Origin: Planctomycetaceae bacterium UBA2972
GTDB taxonomy: Bacteria > Planctomycetota > Planctomycetia > Pirellulales > Pirellulaceae
NCBI GenBank assembly: GCA_002348315.1
Contig: DEAW01000174.1
Span: forward strand, 5,834-24,379
Length of the DNA stretch: 18,546 nucleotides
Reading direction: 5' to 3'
Under the pieces are notes generated by a model. That model was not told where the DNA came from. It did not search any database and saw nothing but the letters and a program-made list of their open reading frames with translations. The position numbers were made by a program, and so were the translations under genes. This document shows, piece after piece, positions 13,527 through 18,546 of the stretch; the stretch's first letter is position 1, and the number at the start of each line of letters is the position of its first letter.

Positions 13527-15140
13527 TTAAGGCGTATTTGTGGCAGTTACCAGTAAATCCAGCAAAGTTTTTCCATTAAAAAGCACGAGAGAAAATTCGC
13601 GGGAATCAAGTAACTCAAACGCTCGAAGGCTATTTTCAGCCTCAAGTTTGTTGGTTTGCAGAGCGAGTTGATCGTCTTTTAGAAGTTCTCGAATTTGATC
13701 GTGGAGGCCTTGTAGTTCAGCGTGCCAGGCAGCACGATCGGCTGGCTCGACCTCCTTTTTTACATGCTGTTGCTTTTTAGTAATCAACACTTCCAAGGAT
13801 GAATGAGAAGGATGTCCGGTCTGAAATATCTTCTGAGCGTACTTATCCGGCGAGAATTTGATGTCTCGCAAATCAGCCTCAATGGTCTCCAGCGTTTGTC
13901 GTGGCTGTTCGGATTGATTTGGAAAGAGTTTGACGGTGGCGGTCGCCATGAGAAAAGCAGGTAAGGGAAAACCGAGGAACTGTTTGGCAATGTGATCGGT
14001 AAGTTGGTCATATTTCCCACCACCGATGCCATGTAAAAACAAGTCACTCAAGATGAGGCGACAGTACATGGTTGTCATGAGTGCTCGCGGCCGAATTCGA
14101 ATACCTTCACTGCTGAGATCGTGGAATTGTTTGATAGCGTCATCGAATCCATTCGAAAAATCCAGTTTGCCGAATTGGTTACCATCCTCATCCAGCAGTG
14201 TTATGACTTGATTTTGTTTTATACAGAAGAGGCGTCGTCGGGTGGGTTGGCCTTGAGACCAAATCCAAAGGGGTAACTCTATGGAAGATTCAGTGTGCTC
14301 AAGTGTCGGAACAGGATGGGATTGGCTGCGAATCTTATGCGTCTTGCGATACTCGAGCAACGATCGATTGTAGATTTCTGATAGTGTTTGAGACTCGCAA
14401 ATTAAGTGGCAGCAGAATCGAATGAACTCGGGAGTGTCGCAAATACTACTCAGAGGAACTTCGAGATTAGTAATACCCTGCTGAGCTTCGGTGATGTGCC
14501 GTGCCTGAGAGAATTTCAATCCAATATTGTTTGAGTCAGTGCCGTTTACCTTTTCCCAGTAGCTTGTTATCTGGTTACCTTCAACATCATGTAGTAATGC
14601 TTGAGTGACTCGTTGAGCGAAGGAGGTAAAGAGCTCTGGCGATTGTACTTCGGCTTCTTCAAAAGGCAGGTTTGCCTGGGAGGTATCAAATGCGATTTGC
14701 TCGATTACCGGTGACTCGATGGAACCGGTTGGTACTTTGATGAAGGGTTCACCACACAAATCATTGTCAATGATCAGATTAATGGACGTGGCATGGTGAG
14801 CCGCGGCTAATCTGTGGAGCAGGATGTTCTTAAACCAAACCCCTGGATGAAACAGTTTTGGTTGATGCCCGGACAGAAAAATTAGAGTTGGATGGACAGG
14901 CTTTTCAATTGGCAGATAGCGACTGGAATAATCATATGCCTGATCGATCAGTCTGGTTCGCGCAGTTTGGCGCAGTTCTAAAAGAGGTAGGCCACCGATC
15001 ATTAGTGGAGCGGAATTTTGCAGAGCCTCTTGATTGGCTTGAATGAGATTGGCTGCGTCTGCAAGCGGTGGGTCAATCAGAAACTGATTGTGCTGTTTGG
15101 GAGCACGAATTTTACGATATTGAATTCGGGAATCATTCAT
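13527..15140 (-). CDS. Protein with a BshC-like core (putative ligase), function uncertain
   Basis: 537 residues, soluble, no signal peptide. Residues 85-127 carry IFLSGHQPKLFHPGVWFKN and then LIIDND. This matches in order and spacing the BshC pattern of a TGQQ-type nucleotide-binding loop followed by an acidic GEDHD-like segment. Later come GIGGGKYDQLTD, a position where BshC has its Tyr/Gly-rich loop, and a C-terminal helical, probably coiled-coil region (about 440-510). BshC adds cysteine to GlcN-malate in bacillithiol synthesis, and its length (about 540) fits. The motifs are altered (GHQP for GQQ), so a related reaction is as likely as true BshC. It starts 26 nt after the GT2 stop; GGAGGA lies about 19 nt upstream, too far for a usual ribosome binding site. 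Confident as a real gene, less so for family. Confidence 0.55.
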   Translation of the reverse strand: MNDSRIQYRKIRAPKQHNQFLIDPPLADAANLIQANQEALQNSAPLMIGGLPLLELRQTARTRLIDQAYDYSSRYLPIEKPVHPTLIFLSGHQPKLFHPGVWFKNILLHRLAAAHHATSINLIIDNDLCGEPFIKVPTGSIESPVIEQIAFDTSQANLPFEEAEVQSPELFTSFAQRVTQALLHDVEGNQITSYWEKVNGTDSNNIGLKFSQARHITEAQQGITNLEVPLSSICDTPEFIRFCCHLICESQTLSEIYNRSLLEYRKTHKIRSQSHPVPTLEHTESSIELPLWIWSQGQPTRRRLFCIKQNQVITLLDEDGNQFGKLDFSNGFDDAIKQFHDLSSEGIRIRPRALMTTMYCRLILSDLFLHGIGGGKYDQLTDHIAKQFLGFPLPAFLMATATVKLFPNQSEQPRQTLETIEADLRDIKFSPDKYAQKIFQTGHPSHSSLEVLITKKQQHVKKEVEPADRAAWHAELQGLHDQIRELLKDDQLALQTNKLEAENSLRAFELLDSREFSLVLFNGKTLLDLLVTATNTP

Positions 15141-15166
15141 GTCAGTAGCCGATGCTTTTCCTCCAG

Positions 15167-15877
15167 CTACGCGAACTGTTCCGTTTTCGCAATGCTTCGG
15201 TCGAGTACGAGATGATAGTATTCCAATCGGGTTGTCGCATCATCAAGCACTCCTCCAAATGATCGATCTTCGTCGAGATAAATCAGCGGGACGGGCCATT
15301 CAATAATATTTAGGTCATGTTGAGCAGCCTGCACCCATAATTCCAACGGCATGGCATACCCATTCTCTGTCAGGTTCAGTTTTTGCAGACCAGTGGTGCT
15401 GTAAGCTTTGAATCCACAAAACGCATCCGTTAATTCGATTCCCAGGCGACGACTAATTTCAGCAGATACGATTTGGTTTATTTTCCGTCGCTGTTCAGGC
15501 GGGGCAGTATCTTCATGAAACTGCTTCAAGTAACGACTCCCGGATACGATATCAACGCCATTACAACAGGCATCAACGAATTCAGGAATTCGCTGTGGCT
15601 CGTGTTGTCCGTCACAGTCAATGGTGACGACCGAATCGTACTGTTGATCAATGGCGTAATCAAAAGCAGTTTTTAAGGCTGCTCCATAACCGGAATTCTG
15701 AGCATGTTGAATGACAATCACATCATCCCGCTGTGCCAGTATCTCTGTCGTTCCGTCAGTCGATCCGTCGTCGACAACTAAGACGTGTTCACTGTACTGC
15801 TTTACAAGATCCAGCACTTCATCAACGTATTTGGATTCATTGAAGACTGGTAGCGCAGTTAGATAGTGTTGAGCCAT
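15167..15877 (-). CDS. GT2 family glycosyltransferase (dolichyl-phosphate mannosyltransferase-like)
   Basis: 236 residues, soluble. The GT-A fold starts TALPVFNESKYV, with the nucleotide-binding DDGSTDGT (36-43), NSGYGAAL (61-68) and the metal-binding DCDGQHEP (87-94), followed by SGSRYL and the acceptor-side region. These are the standard motifs of polyprenyl-phosphate sugar transferases: a nucleotide-sugar donor, probably with a lipid phosphate acceptor, on the cytoplasmic face of the membrane. Length matches the compact DPM1 type without C-terminal membrane helices. First gene of the four-gene minus-strand run, behind a good promoter at 15924-15952; no Shine-Dalgarno precedes the ATG. Donor and acceptor cannot be named. 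Confidence 0.9.
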   Translation of the reverse strand: MAQHYLTALPVFNESKYVDEVLDLVKQYSEHVLVVDDGSTDGTTEILAQRDDVIVIQHAQNSGYGAALKTAFDYAIDQQYDSVVTIDCDGQHEPQRIPEFVDACCNGVDIVSGSRYLKQFHEDTAPPEQRRKINQIVSAEISRRLGIELTDAFCGFKAYSTTGLQKLNLTENGYAMPLELWVQAAQHDLNIIEWPVPLIYLDEDRSFGGVLDDATTRLEYYHLVLDRSIAKTEQFA

Positions 15878-15915
15878 GGACTACGAATGCTTAGCAAGGG
15901 GGAAGTTGAACATTG

Positions 15916-15957
15916 AATGACTCATTGTATTTGCAGAATATTAATTGCTCAATGAGC
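15916..15957. promoter_or_regulatory. Two perfect 11-bp palindromes over the divergent promoter
   Basis: AATGACTCATT (15916-15926) overlaps the -10 of the minus-strand promoter and GCTCAATGAGC (15947-15957) overlaps its -35. Centres are 31 bp apart, three helical turns. They lie between two divergent genes and could serve as paired operator sites for a dimeric repressor. Confidence 0.4.
15924..15952 (-). promoter_or_regulatory. Sigma-70-like promoter of the glycosyltransferase run
   Basis: On the minus strand, TTGAGC (15952-15947) and TACAAT (15929-15924) are separated by exactly 17 nt. TACAAT matches the -10 consensus at 5 of 6 positions and TTGAGC the -35 at 4 of 6. The start codon of the glycosyltransferase gene is 47 nt downstream. 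Confidence 0.55.
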
Positions 15958-15976
15958 ATAATTGTGAAGTAAGGTT

Positions 15977-16828
15977 GTGCTGGTCGCTGCAAGCAATAAT
16001 GATAAGGTGACTTGTCCGACTTCCCCTGATTTAAGGAACGCCAACTTGCTTCGTATTCGTCCTGCAGTTCGATTGGCGTGTTTGTCTCAGCCTTTCAAGA
16101 AAGCGTTAATCACAGCCGCTTCGATTGGAGCGGAAGCTGTTGAAATCGATGCTCGCAGTGAGTTAGATATGCGGGACTTGAGTGATACGGCGATACGCCA
16201 TATATGCAAGTTACTTGAAGACCAGGGCTTGTCGGTTAGTGCGTTGACGTTTCAGACCCGGCGCGGGTACAACGTACACGCAGATTTGGACCGTCGGGTG
16301 CATGCAACGAAACGAGCCATGGAACTGGCGTACCGCCTAGGCGCGAAAGTTGTCATCAATCGGATTGGTCGGGTGCCGGAAGATTCTTCCAGCGTCGAGT
16401 TTGAAATGCTGCGAGATGTGTTGACAGAGATTGGTGAGCATAGTCAACGTGTCGGTGTGGTGTTGGCCGCTAGAACAGGTGCGGAAAATGGTACGGTGTT
16501 GGCGGAACTGATGAGTCAATTACCGCCGGGCTGCGGTGCTGTTGATTTTGACCCGGCCAGCCTGATTATGAATGGCTACTCTTCCTCGGAAGCGGCTCAG
16601 GTATTAGCCCCATTCATTTCACATGTGCATATTAAAGATGGCTTGCGAGATATTGCGACTGGCCGGGGGGAAGAAGTGGCGTTTGGATCCGGGGTTGTCG
16701 ATTTTGATGAAATCTTCGGGCTTCTTGAGCAGCAACAGTATCAAGGTTATTTCACCGTAGATCGGGAATTCTCTCATAATCCAAGGCTGGAAATTGCCGA
16801 GACGGTAGAGCACTTAAAAAGAATCTAA
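15977..16828 (+). CDS. Sugar isomerase/epimerase-like TIM-barrel protein
   Basis: Up to 283 residues from the GTG at 15977. The fold starts only at VRLACLSQPFKKAL, and a TTG at 16046 with AAGGA 8 nt upstream may be the true start, giving 260 residues. Xylose-isomerase-like barrel elements appear in order: AVEIDARSELDMRDLS, TKRAMELAYRLGAKVVINRIG, GAVDFDPASLIMNGYS (metal-ligand Asp region), SHVHIKDGLRD (metal-ligand His) and GYFTVDREFS near the end. Members isomerise or epimerise sugars and inositols with a divalent metal. The strand expected to carry the first metal Glu reads LAARTGAENG, with Arg where I expect Glu, so activity may be altered. Stands alone and divergent from the glycosyltransferase run. 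Substrate unknown. Confidence 0.82.
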   Translation: MLVAASNNDKVTCPTSPDLRNANLLRIRPAVRLACLSQPFKKALITAASIGAEAVEIDARSELDMRDLSDTAIRHICKLLEDQGLSVSALTFQTRRGYNVHADLDRRVHATKRAMELAYRLGAKVVINRIGRVPEDSSSVEFEMLRDVLTEIGEHSQRVGVVLAARTGAENGTVLAELMSQLPPGCGAVDFDPASLIMNGYSSSEAAQVLAPFISHVHIKDGLRDIATGRGEEVAFGSGVVDFDEIFGLLEQQQYQGYFTVDREFSHNPRLEIAETVEHLKRI

Positions 16829-16834
16829 TCCCAA

Positions 16835-16863
16835 GTCGCTTGCTAGGTGTTCTGGAAAGCGAC
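16835..16863 (+). terminator. 7-bp hairpin after the isomerase-like gene; possible terminator
   Basis: GTCGCTT (16835-16841) and AAGCGAC (16857-16863) are exact reverse complements around a 15-nt loop, starting 6 nt after the stop codon. A smaller hairpin CAGTC-AGC-GACTG follows at 16881-16893. No T-tract follows either, so termination, if any, would not be classical. Confidence 0.35.
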
Positions 16864-16958
16864 ACAATGACTGAAGTGGCCAGTCAGCGACTGAGCCTAT
16901 TGACAGTGAAAAGACGATTAATCTTGATCAAAAGTAGATAGGAATAAAAGGTGTTGCC

Positions 16959-17477
16959 ATGAAACGAATTGGTAATCTAACTGCGTGCTTGATGTTGTTG
17001 GGAGTTGGATTTGTTTTCGCACCTTCAGCAGAGGCTCAGGATAAACCGGCAGTAGCTACAAAGGTCTCTGCGGAAAAGCAAAAGCTCTATGACCTGTTTA
17101 CTAAAAAGCTAACCAATGTTCAGTTCAAAGGAAACTTTACTGTGCTTGGTCGGGAGCAAAAAGGCGATCTGCCAAAAGAAACCTACACCATCAAGTCGGT
17201 TAAGAAATTGCCCGAAGGTGAATACTGGTTGTTCACTGCCCGAGTGCAATATGGTGGTAAAGACATCACTGTTCCAATGTCTCTGCAGGTTGAGTGGGCC
17301 GGGACGACGCCAGTGATTACTCTGACCAATGCGGCGATTCCGGGATTAGGAACTTTTAGTTCTCGTGTTGTCATCTATAAGAACAAGTATGCCGGAACAT
17401 GGAGCCATGGTGAGGTTGGAGGCCATCTATTTGGCACCATTGAAGCCGCTCCTAAAGAAGAGCCAAAAGACGAATAA
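16959..17477 (+). CDS. Small secreted protein of unknown function
   Basis: 172 residues with a signal peptide (MKR, hydrophobic core, cleavage after AEA near residue 26). The mature part opens with a Lys-rich helix (SAEKQKLYDLFTKKLTNVQF) that leads into a beta-rich domain of about 110 residues (GNFTVLGREQKG, EYWLFTARVQYGGKDITVPM, GTWSHGEVGGHLFGTIE), perhaps a small lipocalin-like or Greek-key barrel, and ends in an acidic, Lys/Glu/Pro tail. No catalytic motif or Cys pair is visible. It sits 24 nt before the Nif3-like gene and may share its transcript. Resembles proteins of unknown function common in planctomycetes; no role can be given. Confidence 0.7.
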   Translation: MKRIGNLTACLMLLGVGFVFAPSAEAQDKPAVATKVSAEKQKLYDLFTKKLTNVQFKGNFTVLGREQKGDLPKETYTIKSVKKLPEGEYWLFTARVQYGGKDITVPMSLQVEWAGTTPVITLTNAAIPGLGTFSSRVVIYKNKYAGTWSHGEVGGHLFGTIEAAPKEEPKDE

Positions 17478-17501
17478 TCTTAATTCATTCGAAAGTCACC
17501 T

Positions 17502-18323
17502 ATGGCGACCGTTGCTGATGTATGTCGATTTTTAGAGTCATTTGCGCCAACAGTATTGGCGGAGGATTGGGATAACGTCGGGCTGTTGCTTGGTGATCGC
17601 CAGTCTACAGTGCACAAAGTGATGACCTGCCTCACAGTGACCGGTGAAGTGGTCGACGAAGCTGTGGCTGAGCAAGTGGACTTTGTGGTGACACACCATC
17701 CGATTCCGTTTAAGGGCGTCAAGCGGATTAGTACTGATAGTCATACCGGTTCGTTATTGTGGCGACTCGCTTCTAATGGAATTGCGGTGTATAGCCCGCA
17801 TACGGCATTTGATTCAGCTCCCGGTGGAATTAACCAGCAGTTGGCTGAGGGCCTGGCCCTGGAAGATATCCGCCCGTTGATACCTCTTTCTGACACCGAA
17901 GGTGATGAACGGATAAGTGGATTGGGAACTGGTCGTGTTGGCCATTGCAGTGTTGTGAAACTCCATGAATTGGTTAATTCTGTTGCCTCATTTCTTCAGG
18001 TCGACGGTTTGCATGTCGTTGGTGACAAAGATCTGGAAGTGACTAAGGTGGGAATTGGATGCGGAAGTGCTGGCGAGTTCATTCGCCCTGCATCCAGAGC
18101 CGGTTGTCAGGTGCTGCTTACCGGAGAAGCTCGGTTTCATACGTGTTTGGAAGCAGAGTCTCTGGAAATGGCAATGATTCTGCCCGGTCATTATGCTAGT
18201 GAACGTTTTGCTGTAGAGACTCTGGCTAATAGCCTTGCCGAAGAATTCTCTGATTTGTCCATCTGGGCTAGCCGTCAGGAACGAGATCCGCTCGGCTGGC
18301 AGAGAAAAAAACCAGACAGTTAG
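17502..18323 (+). CDS. Nif3-like dinuclear metal centre protein
   Basis: 273 residues, the short form of the Nif3/YbgI/YqfO family without the inserted domain. Characteristic segments are EDWDNVGLLLGD (21-32), THHPIPF with metal ligands His65-His66, HTAFD with Asp104, GCGSAGEF, GEARFH, and GHYASE with His230 and Glu234. All five expected metal ligands are present, so a two-metal site is intact. The family forms toroidal hexamers; it is often annotated GTP cyclohydrolase I type 2, but its physiological role is not settled. Its last three residues and stop are encoded inside an 8-bp tandem repeat (18312-18343), so the C-terminus may vary between relatives. Confidence 0.93.
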   Translation: MATVADVCRFLESFAPTVLAEDWDNVGLLLGDRQSTVHKVMTCLTVTGEVVDEAVAEQVDFVVTHHPIPFKGVKRISTDSHTGSLLWRLASNGIAVYSPHTAFDSAPGGINQQLAEGLALEDIRPLIPLSDTEGDERISGLGTGRVGHCSVVKLHELVNSVASFLQVDGLHVVGDKDLEVTKVGIGCGSAGEFIRPASRAGCQVLLTGEARFHTCLEAESLEMAMILPGHYASERFAVETLANSLAEEFSDLSIWASRQERDPLGWQRKKPDS

Positions 18324-18343
18324 ACAATTAAACAATTAGACAG
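18312..18343. repeat. Four tandem 8-bp units, TTAGACAR type
   Basis: Units read CCAGACAG, TTAGACAA, TTAAACAA and TTAGACAG. The repeat contains the TAG stop of the Nif3-like gene (18321-18323) and starts within its last codons. The same octamer occurs at 2592-2608. Confidence 0.65.
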
Positions 18344-18348
18344 TTTAA

Positions 18349-18546
18349 CCGCCGAAGCTTTAGCGCAGGCGGCCCTGGATGTTGAAGTTTGATTGCGAAG
18401 TCGTCCGAAGGATCGACACACCTTCGCCCTACGGTGCGTAAACTGCGCCTGTACTATGATTCGGCACACCGGCTTCGTCGGGGAAACTCACTGGCTCTAT
18501 GCATAAACTGTGCATCCACGAAATTCAAAGAACGAAGTTGGGTCGG
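18349..18546. repeat. Intergenic repeat-like DNA with small hairpins, runs off the right edge
   Basis: No open frame of note. It holds CCGCC...GGCGG (18349-18353 with 18368-18372), and two hairpins with the same loop, GCG-TAAACTG-CGC (18436-18448) and ATGCA-TAAACTG-TGCAT (18499-18515). Shares GGTGCGTAAA with 2569-2578. Structure-rich, non-coding and associated with the TTAGACAR repeat, it looks like a dispersed intergenic element. Confidence 0.45.

Noticed and set aside
18312..18343. CRISPR-like array
   Set aside because: Units are only 8 bp and contiguous, without spacers.

Overview
The window looks like a planctomycete chromosome of moderate GC content. This rests on the gene families: a Yip1-like membrane protein with a PWE...GGxF start, small secreted proteins of unknown function, Gfo/Idh oxidoreductases, a xylose-isomerase-like TIM barrel beside a Nif3-like protein, and a two-domain deiodinase-like redox protein. 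It is an inference from protein character, not a marker-gene assignment. No rRNA, tRNA, CRISPR array or transposase was seen.

Layout. Positions 1-2413 hold the 3' part of a Yip1-like membrane protein gene, a small secreted protein, and, facing them, a methionine-rich outer-membrane-type protein. A 482-nt gap (2414-2895) carries short repeats and a strong minus-strand terminator. Next comes a minimal membrane-anchored GGDEF protein (minus), divergent from a sugar-import locus (plus): an unusual fusion of two ABC ATPase domains with a permease (3518-6040), then a second permease (6037-6981). Directly downstream lies the most interesting gene of the window, 7038-8195. It is interrupted by a single in-frame TGA exactly where the catalytic cysteine or selenocysteine of a deiodinase/thioredoxin-like fold belongs (Gly-Cys-Leu-Thr-TGA-Pro-Pro-Phe). 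It is best read as one 385-residue deiodinase-like selenoprotein with a DsbD-like C-terminal domain, and a candidate bacterial SECIS hairpin follows the TGA.

Facing it on the minus strand are a Gfo/Idh/MocA oxidoreductase and a lipoprotein sugar-binding protein of the RhaS/LsrB type. The latter is probably the missing binding protein of the transporter encoded on the other strand. Further on, a four-gene minus-strand run (15877 down to 10390) encodes a GT2 glycosyltransferase, a protein with a BshC-like core, an Eis-like GNAT-SCP2 acetyltransferase and a polytopic membrane protein. A well-formed promoter overlapped by two perfect palindromes precedes it. The right end (15977-18323, plus) encodes a sugar isomerase/epimerase-like TIM barrel, a small secreted protein and a Nif3-like dinuclear metal protein, followed by repeat-like intergenic DNA.

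How they fit. The binding protein, the ATPase-permease fusion and the second permease together make a complete importer for a rhamnose- or autoinducer-2-like ligand. The oxidoreductase may act on the imported compound. The selenoprotein is periplasmic by its signal peptide and may be co-transcribed with the importer, but its substrate is unknown.
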